Origin: Triplophysa rosa
Lineage: Eukaryota > Chordata > Actinopteri > Cypriniformes > Nemacheilidae
Length of the DNA stretch: 64,000 nt
Direction of reading: 5' to 3'
NCBI RefSeq assembly: GCF_024868665.1
Contig: NC_079913.1
Coordinates: 12,353,824 to 12,417,823 of the forward strand
Numbering within the stretch: the stretch's first letter is position 1; every line of letters starts with the position of its first letter. Below are positions 12,006 to 22,613 of the stretch, piece after piece. The notes under the pieces were generated by a model that saw nothing but the letters and a program-made list of their open reading frames with translations, had not been told where the DNA came from and did not search any database. A program made the translations under genes and the position numbers.

Positions 12006-12210
12006 ACATATAAACAAAACATGTTTAGCACAACTAAATCATCAGTATGCAAATAGTGGTATAATATGATTAGCAGCGGTTACAATTTAGCCGTATATAC
12101 AGTATATGTATTTATGTGTGCTATATGTATTTAGCAGTTTAAAACTGCTAAAGCAAACCTTCCTGCCAGCGGATCGCAGCTGCATGACTAAGTTAAACAG
12201 TTACGGGATA

Positions 12211-12446
12211 TTACATTTTCATTAATTTGGCAGACGCTTTTATCCAAATCACATTTAACATTTTGTCAACACGCGCGGCTAAACAGTACTGATAGCCTAT
12301 AGTTTACCAGGCCATGTTACTAGGAGGCTTAAAGCTGAAGGAAATAAGGGAGAGAATGAACAACCTGACATCATTTTTTATTTAATAGATGTTTTGAGTT
12401 GTTTTTAGAAAGTTGTGATGGATGCTGCAGCTCGGTGGAGAGCTGT
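12211..12446 (-). repeat. L2-clade LINE 3' end, 5'-truncated remnant
   Basis: The complement carries the L2-type tail aaaagcgtctgccaaat and continues into sequence matching the larger L2 copy at 34836-35722. Shared landmarks in order are tttggcagacgcttttatcc, acattttgtcaacacg, the aacagtac block, gagagaatgaac and gatgctgc-gctcgg-tgga. Similarity ends near 12446, presumably the 5' truncation point of this insertion. Confidence 0.7.
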
Positions 12447-12603
12447 GATACAAGAGCAACCAGCCGTCTCCATTCTTCCGTTATTAGTTGTCAGGATCCA
12501 GGAATGTTTGCTCCACTTTGACTGGGATTCACATCTGCTTTTAAAAACACAAATTCGTGGTCTATGTCATGTACTAATTTCAACCGACTTTCCCACTGTG
12601 CAT
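12447..12603 (+). other. exon-like open segment, low confidence
   Basis: An open frame runs from an ATG at 12418 to a strong donor (GTGCAT followed by GTAAGTT at 12604) in phase 0, reading for example LLHFDWDSHLLLKTQIRGLC. The first ten codons overlap the L2 remnant, so that ATG is unlikely to be an original start. A plausible acceptor (pyrimidine-rich stretch ending ttattag at about 12488) would make this an internal exon instead. A further open stretch after ttttttcatcag-like sequence at about 13111 could follow. I do not recognise the peptide; it may be chance. Confidence 0.22.
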
Positions 12604-12774
12604 GTAAGTTACTGGTAACTTAACGTTACGTCTCTGTGCTTTTACAGCTGCGCATCGAAGACCCATCAACTCCGAGAGAAAATACGAAACTTTATATGAT
12701 ATATCAGGACACTTAATCCTCCCACTATATAATACATTGCGGGTGTGAAAAATATTTACCAGAGCTGTTTTAAT

Positions 12775-12900
12775 GGTGTTGTGAGCATGCTCCCGTGACA
12801 CCACTTCCATTGTTTTCCACCGGCCAGCTATTAAAACGGAAGTCTCAAGAAAAAAAGGAAGTACGTCACATTGTTTACTTCCGCGTTCAAAAATAAGGTG
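12775..12900. promoter_or_regulatory. cluster of ETS-like and CRE-like sites
   Basis: Within about 60 bp there are aacggaagtc, aaggaagtacgtcac and acttccgcg. These resemble ETS sites (CGGAAGT, both orientations) and a CRE (ACGTCA). Such combinations are common in housekeeping promoters, but the block could also be part of a repeat. No transcript start or exon can be tied to it with confidence. Confidence 0.25.
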
Positions 12901-13551
12901 GATATGCAACAGCCATAATTACTGGATGAAATAGCATGACTAATTAGACCCAAGTTTTCTTTTTTGTATTACCCCTCAAATTTAAGAATATTATCAGCCT
13001 TTCTCTTGACTCCACCATCTTATCACTAAGCTTACTGAATCTTTTCCGGGATTGCCTTTTGTATTGCTGCATTGACACTGGGAATTTTTCATCAGATTGC
13101 CATAGAACGTTCATTGGGAATTCAAGCCGGAGATGGAATGTCAGACAATTTAATCCTAGAATCAGACCCTATTAACATTGCTGGGATCAGCGCTGTAATG
13201 TTTCTGTAACAAAAGGTCGAGCTAGTGACATCGCTGTATCATGCGACTATTTGACCGGGGCAGCTAACTAGCAAAACAAGAAGAACGTTTGTATAAAGAC
13301 AACTAAAAATATTATAATGGCTATGAACTGGAGTGATAGATTGCCTGGTATTTCTTGTAAGAATGTAAACACTTCCACTCTGGTTACAGAAAACTCAGAT
13401 TTTTAATGTGTAGCCTAGGTTACTGTCCAGGATGCATGCAAGCACACAACATGAAAAAGCCCAGACAATTAAAAAAAAATGCCATAGCAGTTTTTCTGGA
13501 ATTTTAGAATGTGTGAAACCACTGAGTGAAAGCATATAAAGGATACATGCT

Positions 13552-14357
13552 GCAACATAATCTCACAGGAATTTGTAACTACTTTATAAGGGGGCTAATT
13601 CGTATTAAAGGGGTCATATGGCGCGATCACATGTTTTTCTGTGTCTTTGGTGTGCTATAAGTTGCCTATGCATGTATTAGTAAACACGTAAAAAAGTTGC
13701 ATTCTATGTAAAAGCGAATGCTCACCCAGACCTGCCTGAAACGCCTCGTGTAACCACACCCCCACAAATCTACGTCAGTTCGTGGTATGATTTGACTAAG
13801 ACCGCCCAAATGTATACGCAAGTAAGGTGGGCGTACCTGTCAGTACAATTGCGTTGGAACATGATGTTCCAGATATGGTAAGAGGAGTTGCATTTCCGTC
13901 ACACGCTTGCAGTATTCGACCAATCACCACGTACTGGTTAACTGGCCAATCATAGCACACCTCTCTTTTCAGAGCCATGAGCTTTGTTAAAAATCTGCGC
14001 ATTTCAGAGAGGCGGGGCAAAGAGGAGATACAAACATGCACGGTATGTGGAAAATACAGCGTTTTTATCCTTAAATCATGTATACACATTGCATTACATC
14101 TAAAACAAACGATAATATTCGTTTTACCCGTGTCATATGACCCCTTTAATTTGTAGGATCATACTTGTACGTTTTAGTACAAAACGTATTGCTATCATGT
14201 TAGTGACTGTTAGGTTTAGGGGAGGGGCTTCAATATTGTTTTTTTTTTCCTAATAATCATACGTTTTTGTATGATTCACATTGTACAAATTCATACAAAT
14301 TAGTCACTTTGTAAAATTAACATAGACGAATTTCAAATTCCAGTGAGATCAGGTTGC
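13552..14357. repeat. older palindromic MITE hosting a TTAA MITE
   Basis: Inverted ends of about 24 bp (left gcaacataatctcacaggaa, 13552-13571; right the complement of gcaacctgatctcactggaa, ending 14357) bracket the region. Inner arms contain aattcgta and mirrored tcatacaaatt motifs. The TTAA MITE family B copy sits inside it, so this element is the older one. No flanking duplication was clear. Confidence 0.5.
13609..14145 (+). mobile_element. TTAA MITE family B, copy 1
   Basis: The termini are AGGGGTCATATG and its exact complement CATATGACCCCT, flanked on both sides by TTAA (13605-13608 and 14146-14149). TTAA duplications with AGG-type ends fit the Kolobok/T2 group of DNA transposons. The interior is about 85-90 percent similar by eye to the second copy at 49263-49816, in the same orientation. 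A 97-codon minus-strand frame is shared with that copy (see findings) but resembles no transposase. Confidence 0.85.
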
Positions 14358-14359
14358 CA

Positions 14360-16730
14360 GTGAGGGATTACTTCATGTTTTTTTCCTGAAACTACAGAGT
14401 TGGAGCAGAGCTTAACTGTACTGTACATACATACTGGAATATATTTGTTATAAATCCAAACTATTTCTTGTTTGCCATCTCATTACATATCCTGAAATGA
14501 ATTTAATGGATACACCACGAGTAAACACTTAAAATCCCTGTAAGTAATAATGTCAAAACATTATTTTTACTGTGCTCACCAAATCAAATCTACTCCACAG
14601 ACACAACAAACAAACCCAGATGCAACTCGACTGTAGTGCTGTAATACAGAGCTGCTAAAGTCTGGCTTTGCTGTGCAGAAATTAATCAATATCTGTGTCT
14701 CCAGCTAAATTACTTCAAACACCAGGATTGTGTGATCTGTATTTATACGTATTTATATTGTAGGTTTTATTGCCTTTACAATATAAAGATAAAACCGTCT
14801 GAGCCTCATGTCTTGTTTTAAATAAAGAACAAATGTATTAAATGAAGCAACTGAAGAAAACCATCCCCAATGCCATCTAGACTGAAGCTCAAAACGCAAA
14901 GCATTTCGTACGACAAGGCCTGATGTTTTTTTTTGAAGGTTGTGAGGCCAAGTAGACCTCGTAATAAGAACTTCTGATAAATACAAACACTTGACCAATA
15001 GTTCCACACTCAAAATCGTCCTCCCTCAGCTCTTTATCAGTGATAATCATGAGTTATTGACCGCTCATAGCCTGAATGAGACCTCTGATGTTCTTGTTGT
15101 GTTGAGCCAATTGTTGGGAAATTAGAGGTTATGGAACATATGGAGAAAATAATCAATAACTGAGCTGGCGGGCGAGCGAGCGAGCGAGAAAAGCACAGCG
15201 AAAGAAATGAATTGTATTTCTATTGCAATTATTGCAAACTAATGGGGTATACATAAGTCACTTCAGGCTAATTTAAACCAAACACACAAACAACAAAAAA
15301 CTAACAAACTTCAGGGTGATACTCAATACAAAGATCCCATTATTCAGAGTAGTGGTTGTCAAGCGGTTACTATTGGTATAAAGACATAAAAACATTAAGA
15401 CAAGAAAGAAAATCATGTTTGTCCTCATTGTAAGTGAATTTTATTTTAAGTGCCCAATGAAATGGCCCATCTATATGTCAGCCATGTAATTCAAATTATT
15501 TATAGAAAATAATACTGTTATTTGCCTTTAATGTCAACAACATAAGATATGGAAAATGTTTCCGAAAGGTTGATAAGCCTATTTGTTTTACTCTATTCAC
15601 ATAATTTACACATAAATTCACACACTCAGATGCATAGTTTTACATCAAAACGGATTATTTCTGATGAGAACCACTGACTTCTGAGCATTGCACTAAAGTC
15701 TAAAGTTATTTTTAACATAATTTTAAAAGAATAAAGTAAAAAATAAATTAAAATAAAATGTACTTTTTATTAACACATCTCATGATCTCTTTTGTACCAT
15801 GCTCACAGAGAAAAGTTTTAGAGGAAATTACTGACATATCCTTCTCAAATACTTCACTGTGACCTTAAACCTTAAAGACAAACTATTAATACACTGAAAT
15901 CCATAATAATGAACAGCTCACTTAGAGGATATATATCTGCATCGCCCACCGATCTAAAAGACACGGGTTTGACAGACAGCGGATTTACTCAAATTAAATG
16001 TAAGACTACTGCTGCCACACTATATCAATATCAGCTGCTGTGTGGTAAATAACAGTTAAAAACCACACTAAAAATCAATCTGGAAACAATGCCACAGTTG
16101 TGTTGTAATACATTCAATTTGTTTAAACGGCGCTCATGAATTAAAGCAAAATACCAGAAATATGTCAAGTAGGGTTTGTGAAATGAAGAAGAAGATCCAA
16201 GGACGAAGACAGATGGGGCAACAACCTCCCTAAAATATTACACGACAATAAATCAATGACAAAATGGTGTTTTCTATTGTACATAACCGTACAAAAGAAG
16301 ATTCAGGCTGTGAAAACAGATCTGTGTAAAACAGATGTAAAAATGGGAATTTGATACACCAGACTCGCTGTCTCTGTGGGCTTTAGCTTGTGCACCCAAC
16401 TGTCTGAGCAGGAAGTGCATTTTTTCTCACTTCCTGTTTTGGAGAGAAACAATTTGTCAGTCTTAGCTCATCTCACCCTCAGCAGGGAAGTTTCATATCA
16501 TGTCGTTTCAGCCCCCTGATCTCGTGTTTCTCTATGAAATAGATTATGGAAGTGTGCGATCTGATAAAACTTTAAACCCTAAAATACTTTCATGAAAAAG
16601 CTAATAGACGTACTGTACCATTAGATACCACGTTTACTGTACGACAACAATGTAGTTTGCAACTCCACACGAAAAATGTATGTAATAAAGTATAGGCCTA
16701 AGTATGACATTTCACATCATAGAAACTACA
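14360..16730. other. no gene recognised; small GCGA microsatellite
   Basis: No gene or complete repeat could be supported. A short (gcga)n tract lies at 15171-15189. The rest is AT-rich sequence with only short open frames. Confidence 0.35.
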
Positions 16731-16836
16731 TCTTAAAGGTCCAGTGTGTCATTTTTGGAGGATCTATTGACAGAAATGCAATATAATATACATTACTATG
16801 TCTTCAGAGGTGTATAAAGACCTTTCATAATGAAGC

Positions 16837-17164
16837 TGTAACGAGGAAGGCGGGACGAGAGCCATGAGGCAACGAGGCGGGGCCGGTGGAGTGAGTGATA
16901 GTGGGAATCAGCTGTGCGCACACCGGTCCCGCATGTCTCACGGAGGAGATCGGGAGCATAAGAGGACGAGCAACAGGACTGCTGACGAGAGAGGACCGGG
17001 CCCAGACATGTGTTAATTTTATTTATGTTTGTGTGGCCGGCAGTCTACCGTGAGGTGGCTGTCGGCCCTTTTACTTCTGTGTTATTGTTTGTTTATTTTG
17101 ATTAAAGTTGTTAAATGTTCGCCGGTTCCCGCCTCCTTCCTTCCCAACTTTGAACTGTATTACA
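16837..17164 (+). mobile_element. solo LTR, 328 bp
   Basis: The sequence begins TGTAACGAGG and ends TGTATTACA, with a perfect 5-bp duplication GAAGC (16832-16836 and 17165-17169). It is GC-rich, has a cataagagg TATA-like stretch near 16957 and an attaaa signal near 17101, and ends in a ccggttcccgcctccttcc block. The same LTR family recurs in the opposite orientation at 23487-23653. It is inserted in TTAA MITE family C. Confidence 0.85.
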
Positions 17165-17278
17165 GAAGCATTATGTTTTTATTACCTTAGAATGAGCTAT
17201 TTCTATCTACATACACCGCGGGTCCCCTTTCATGGAATTTGCTATGTTGTTTCTACAGTAGCCATAAATGGACGGACA

Positions 17279-18395
17279 GAGGTGGGTAGTAACGCGCTAC
17301 ATTTACTTCGTTACAATTACTTGAGTAACATTTTGGAAATATGTACTTTTTAAGTAAAATTAAAAGTGTGCACTTTTACTCTTACTTGAGTTAATTTCTA
17401 ATAGAAAATCTGTACTTTTACTTCGTTACATAACTTACATTGCGTGACGTTCCTTCGTTCCTTCATTTTAAAATATGCTTTTTAAAACGCATTGTTTATT
17501 TCAAGGTTGTCGTATCTTTTTACGGGCATTCCCGAGTGATCGATTCTTTTGAGTCGATTCTTTTGAAAGCATTAATTGAACAATGGGCAAAACCATTTGA
17601 ATAGGCTAATGAATCAGTTCAAATGATTTGTTCAGTTCGCAGCACGATCTGAATCATCTGAAGCAGGATTACTCACTCCTCGTAGCGCGAAACGCAGAAC
17701 ACAAAGAGCGTTGGATGAAGTGGATATGAATCTATTTCTATACAATCAAAACTGCAAATGTGTCATATTGTTTGCCAGCAATGATAAATGGCCGCCATAT
17801 GCGCGCACCCGCGCGACCTGTTCGTCAGACACCGCAACATGCGCGTTACCTGTCAGACACCGCAACATGCGCGTTACCTGTCAGACACCGCAACATGCGC
17901 GTTACCTGTCAGACACAGAGACGTGGGCTTGCAGAAATATACATTTGAAGAACAGAAGGAAGAAAACTTGTTGATGGGCGTGTGGTTCACTGTTTACTGT
18001 TTGTTTACAAGTAAGAGCGTTTCACAACACACACGTGACACAACACGAGAAAACATGAGGTTTGTTCAAAAATGTGTATTTCATTTAAGAGAGCACTGCA
18101 GATGTTCTAGATCATCTTAGGAAATGCTCTGAGTTTAGTTCATGCTTTAGTTTGACATGGTCTATTATTCTAAATAAGTTGTGTAAACTACATTGACATC
18201 AGGACTAGATTACATTTACAGAAATGCTTGTCTCTACTGTGTTTGTCTATTCTTTAGTCTCTCTAGTATATTGCAAAGATATCTGCTTATGATCATTAAA
18301 CATATTGATTAAAATGTAATATTAAAATATTGGCGTTAATATTAATTTTATGTAGTAGGCCTATATAATCAGATACAAAGTAACTAAGTAACTAG
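17279..18395. mobile_element. hAT-like non-autonomous insertion with internal tandem repeat
   Basis: The left end reads GAGGTGGGTAGTAACGCG, followed by cttcgttac / cttgagtaac blocks typical of a widespread fish hAT-like repeat, from memory. Comparison with the intact family C copy places its insertion point here, but the right inverted end is not clear and the boundaries are approximate. It contains a 28-bp tandem repeat. The 60-110 residue frames crossing that repeat are artefacts of it. Confidence 0.5.
17824..17917. repeat. 28-bp tandem repeat, about 3.3 units
   Basis: The unit starts gtcagacaccgcaacatgcg and repeats at 17824, 17852, 17880 and, partially, 17908. Units are contiguous and nearly identical, so this is a minisatellite and not a spacer-containing array. 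It lies in the hAT-like insertion. Confidence 0.9.
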
Positions 18396-18569
18396 CTACG
18401 TTTCGTAAATGCGTTAACTCCTTAGGCAAAGAAGCGAAAACATGATGACATCTTAGTCCTGTGTCAGCCACCGTAGAGCTTCGAAAGGGAGGGGTGGAGT
18501 GAGCCGTTGGTTGCAATTTGCAACCTCACCACTAGATGCTGCTAAATTTCATACACTGGACCTTTAATA

Positions 18570-19510
18570 CTACCATCACTTTTATGCATTACTGTAGCAC
18601 TTAAGCATCTAGTTAAATTAATTATATTGCCTCATACTTTAAAAATAAAAATACATAAACATTAAACTAAAAACATCAACAACAAAAAAATCATCACCTC
18701 TGTAGCACAACGGATTGTGCCACTGCCAATATTAGCCAAAAACACACTGAGTAATTCCAGCAAAACATATAGCAACACATCACCTTAGATATACTACTTT
18801 TGACTATTATCTGGGACATACAGTTCTTGACTGTTTTCATGAGATTTACTTGTTTTACAGGATAGATAGCAAATTGAGGCATCGCATTTGCTCTGAGGCA
18901 ATAGGTTTGTTGGGGTTTACTCTGTGTGTCATGATTACACCGGTCAAGAAGTCCGGCAAAAGCCCCTCTCAGGAAACACTTGAACTGCCATGTGGGATCT
19001 CTATGCACCCAGGGCGTTATAACACATACAAACACTTAACCACACACGGACAATAATATTTTCTGCACACGCCAACACACCTTGTGTGGAAAATATCCTT
19101 TGCCATATCACTGCCAAGGGCATCACAAGCAATAATAACAATCTCATATCTGTCAGCATGATCTGACACATACACACACACAAAAGATACACACAGATAT
19201 TCGTGGCAGGGGTTAAGATATGGAGGTAATCTTCTGCCATGAGAGATATGAGGTGTTGTAGCTCTAATAGAAAACAGGAATTGCTGCATTGATATGGTGT
19301 ATGTGTTTTTAAATGTTGAGCACAGATAGGTTTTTCTCAGTTCATGTTACCAAATTGTTCCTTCCAATGGTGTCTAAACATTAATGCCATATAAGTCTAT
19401 TATCCTCACAGAGGGAAAAAGAAAAGAGAGAGAGTAAATAAGATTATAACATAAAGTGAAACACACAGATGCAAAACATTATAGCACTATGTGAGCCATC
19501 CATTGTACAA
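18570..19510. other. no gene recognised
   Basis: Several overlapping frames of 68-113 residues occur at 18694-19289 on both strands, none with family resemblance or credible splice structure. No repeat boundaries were identified. Confidence 0.3.
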
Positions 19511-19514
19511 TTAA

Positions 19515-19713
19515 AAAAATAGCTTGCTCAAAAATGCTAATTCTCTCATAGTTTACTCACCCAGATGTATTTGACATCTCTTCTTTAGGTGAACAAAAAT
19601 GAAGAATTTTATATAAAAATGTCATCAGTGTTTGTCCTGGTATTGGACTCAAAAAAGCTTCAAAAAAGCACATGAGTAAATAAGAGAATTTGTATTTTTG
19701 GGTGAACTATTCG
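19515..19713. repeat. TTAA MITE family A, diverged copy
   Basis: The arms are recognisable as tagtttactcaccca on the left and gagtaaat ... tttttgggtgaactatt on the right, with TTAA near each edge (19511-19514 and 19714-19717). The centre is diverged and shortened. Confidence 0.55.
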
Positions 19714-20084
19714 TTAAACACATAGCCCTGCATTACTTCACGACTTACAGGGGGTCGACCGAGTTACGTCATGTCTGTTTTCCAACATTTAGATAAAAAC
19801 ATGTAAATAGGTTTAATTTAGGAAGACATTTTCTATGTTCATGCCTGTTATAGTGCCCCTTGTGGCAATGGAGAGTAGTGATGATGCTTAAGTAACGTAA
19901 CGATTCCCCTTAATCATTCAGATTACTTTACTGTCCTAATACAGCGTAACAATTTCAGTTAGTACACTTAAAAACCAAAATACAAAAGAACTGTACTTAA
20001 ATCTTAAAACTGGTACCAACTATGTAAGTGTATTGTACACAAATGTATTTTTTATTTTTCAACAACACAAGTATGGAATTTGTT

Positions 20085-20260
20085 ATACAATCAATTATTT
20101 ATTCACCCTCATGTCATTCAAAACGTGTAGCTTGTGTACAGCATTTTATCTGTGGAACGCAAAAGAAGTTATTTGGAAAAATGTCTCTAAAATGTCCACA
20201 ATAAGGGCAATTTGGAATTCCCATTTTTGTTGCGTTGGTAGCATCCAATCATTTCCATTT
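20085..20260. repeat. TTAA MITE family A, left-arm fragment
   Basis: The run ttattcaccctcatgtcattcaaa, split by substitutions, followed by tctgtggaacgcaaaagaag, matches the left arm of family A. The right arm is absent; sequence beyond about 20260 is unrelated. Confidence 0.5.
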
Positions 20261-20429
20261 CATGAGAACGTGATCGTAAGCGGCCGGAGGTACCCCTGCC
20301 CTGAATGCGATCGCGAAGGGACGCATGTTTCCCATTCATTACTCATAAACGCCTCGTCCGTTCAGGAAAACCCAAGAGGGATCAGCAGAGACTCGCGGTA
20401 TCTTGATTCAACTGTGTGTTGTTAAACTG

Positions 20430-21166
20430 ATTCAAACAGATAACTCAGTTTGTAGCAGTACATAGAAACACGGATCGTTAAACACGGATTGTGTTGCACC
20501 CAGTGCAATATAAATATGTGTTTTATACCATACTTAATCATTCCCATACAATCAAACAGCAAGCTGAAATCTAAATAATAGATTTATATATATCTAATAA
20601 ATAAATCTCAAAATAATAAGCTAAAATATGACTTGTTTTACTGTTCTGCAGCAGTGTATGTCATAGTGTGGCAGTGTTTAGTACTGTACAGTGCTCCATC
20701 CAGAAAACATTGTGAAACTCATAGTATTTAACAACAAAAAAGACCAATTGGCTCGATTTACAAATATTAAACCAAGAAGGCAATCATAGTTGTACAGAAT
20801 AGCATCACACTTTTCGTCATTTTATGTGAAATCAAGTTAGAAGTGTAAAGAGAGAGCAGAAGATGTTTAAAGATCTCATGTAGGTTCATTCAGAGGCCAG
20901 AGGAGACACAGAAGACAGAATGCTTTGAGGGGGTTGGGGGGGGCAAGAAAACATGGAAATACACAGAATAAAAGTAAACTCTGTTAGACAAGTTAAATAG
21001 AGTGGCCATAATAATAATAATGTGTGAGAAGTAAGCCAAAACAGAACACACACACACATACACACTGATGTAAGTGGTCATCTGTTTCTCATTACACCGT
21101 GGAATCCTTCCCATCATCATTTCTGAGCTTGTGAGCATTTGGAACAGTTCCTGTGTTTGACACACA

Positions 21167-21203
<37 letters not shown>

Positions 21204-22600
21204 GCATAAGCACATGAGTTTGTGTGTGTGTTGCACAATCTGAGCGTGTTTTTCAGTGTTTTAGGTCACTATGACTTGATTTAAGAGCCTTTATAAATAA
21301 AGCATTTGACAGTGAGAGCGTTTGTGGAAACTGTGTTAGTTTTCCTTCTCTATGTTTTACTCTTTATCCACCTTTCTCATTTCTTAACACTTTTCATAAG
21401 AAAAGAAGAAAGGACAGCAGAGATGGAAAGATGATTAAAAACTAAATCAGGTTTTGCGTCGAAGTGCTCTCGTGAACGCGCACCATAGACTGACAAGACA
21501 GAGGAGAATATATCGATTTAAGTCGTTAGTTTGGTATGTTTTTCGCATATAAAGCATTGTCGTCGCTTCAAAAAAATTCAATTGAGCCACTATGAGCGGA
21601 TGGACCAATTTAACGACGTCTTTAGTACTTTTCTGGACCTTGGCAAAAACTGACACCATGATGTCTATGAGGAGGCCTGGAAATCTCTCGGATGTCACCT
21701 AAATAGCTTTATTTGCGTTCCAAAGATGCCAGGAGGTCTTAAAACATGTTGAACGTCATGTGGGCGAGTAAAAATAACACAATTTTGATTTTGAGATGAA
21801 CTTTTCTTTTAAAGAACAGGATTGTTAGCATAGCAACATGCTAACATTAAACTCAAGTGACATCAATTCATTTGATTGTACATAGAGTTAGTGAAGGCTC
21901 GGTGAGATACAGTCAAACTAAAATTTATTTAGACTCCTTCAACATTTCTCACATTATCACAGTTTATTCGCTACAGTTTAGAAAATGGCAATAAAATATG
22001 ACAAAACTCAAATTCAAATTCATCTTGATAATGTCAGATAACGTTGACAGAAAGATATGTAATTGGATTACGCTGAATAGCTTTCAGGTGTTCAATGTAA
22101 TTACACAATTAGAAAATACCAATTTAGGGCAACCAAGCAATGCATAATTTTGGTAAGTCTGTGGTGTAAGGTTGCATTTGCAATTAACGAAAAAAAAGAG
22201 TCTGAATAATTTGGTCCCAAAGTTTTATCAATTTTCCTGGTAGTCCACAGTATGAAGAATTCTTGTGTATATTATGTCACAGTTTAATTTATTTTGCTAT
22301 CCTCGTTTACATAAATGAACTACAGTGTCCTGCCCCACTAGTAAAAAAATATCAAAAATTATATCTGGTGTCAAATTTTTGGTTTGATTGTACATGAGGA
22401 GTGTTACTTGTGTATTGTTACTTGAGTTGCTGAGTTTAAAGCATTCCATTTTAGTCACTTACGAGGTTCTATTACGTTTAGGTTGTCGACATATGGCAGT
22501 TATCTACAGTATGTAGGAAGACGACACATAGAGATAGTCTAAAATGAATTAGAACATACTAAATGGGAGAAATAAAACTCAATTTCTTGGATGTGTAACT
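20430..22600. other. no gene recognised; microsatellite and decayed MITE arm
   Basis: No gene is supported. A (TC)13 tract lies at 21167-21192. Around 21700-21815 a degraded right arm of MITE family A can be traced (gcgttccaaagatg, gggcgagtaaaaat, gagatgaac). The rest is AT-rich. Confidence 0.35.
21167..21192. repeat. (TC)13 microsatellite
   Basis: A pure tc dinucleotide run. It produces the arginine/glutamate-rich open frame on the minus strand, which I do not treat as a gene. Confidence 0.95.
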
Positions 22601-22613
22601 TTCATCCCAGCTA

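Larger units (their letters stand above)
16737..18563. mobile_element. TTAA MITE family C, copy 1, carrying two insertions
   Basis: The outer ends are AGGTCCAGTGTG (16737) and ACACTGGACCT (ending 18563), each next to TTAA (16733-16736 and 18564-18567). Family C copy 2 (28775-29141, opposite orientation) shows the uninterrupted form of about 370 bp. Here the element is expanded by a solo LTR at 16837-17164 and by a hAT-like insertion from about 17279 to 18395. Shared landmarks include gaatgagctatttctatcta-like sequence and gatgacat-ttgtcctgtgtcagcca. Confidence 0.85.

Noticed and set aside
12418..12447. ATG at 12418 as a genuine gene start (MDAAARWRAV)
   Set aside because: This segment aligns with the L2 LINE copy at 35.09 kb (gatgctgc ... 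tggagg), so the start codon is probably LINE-derived.
17824..17917. Possible CRISPR-like direct repeats
   Set aside because: Units of 28 bp are contiguous with no spacers, in a vertebrate-type repeat; it is a minisatellite.
18694..19289. Cluster of 68-113 residue ORFs on both strands
   Set aside because: Overlapping frames on opposite strands with no recognisable domains, conserved motifs or gene structure; taken as chance.
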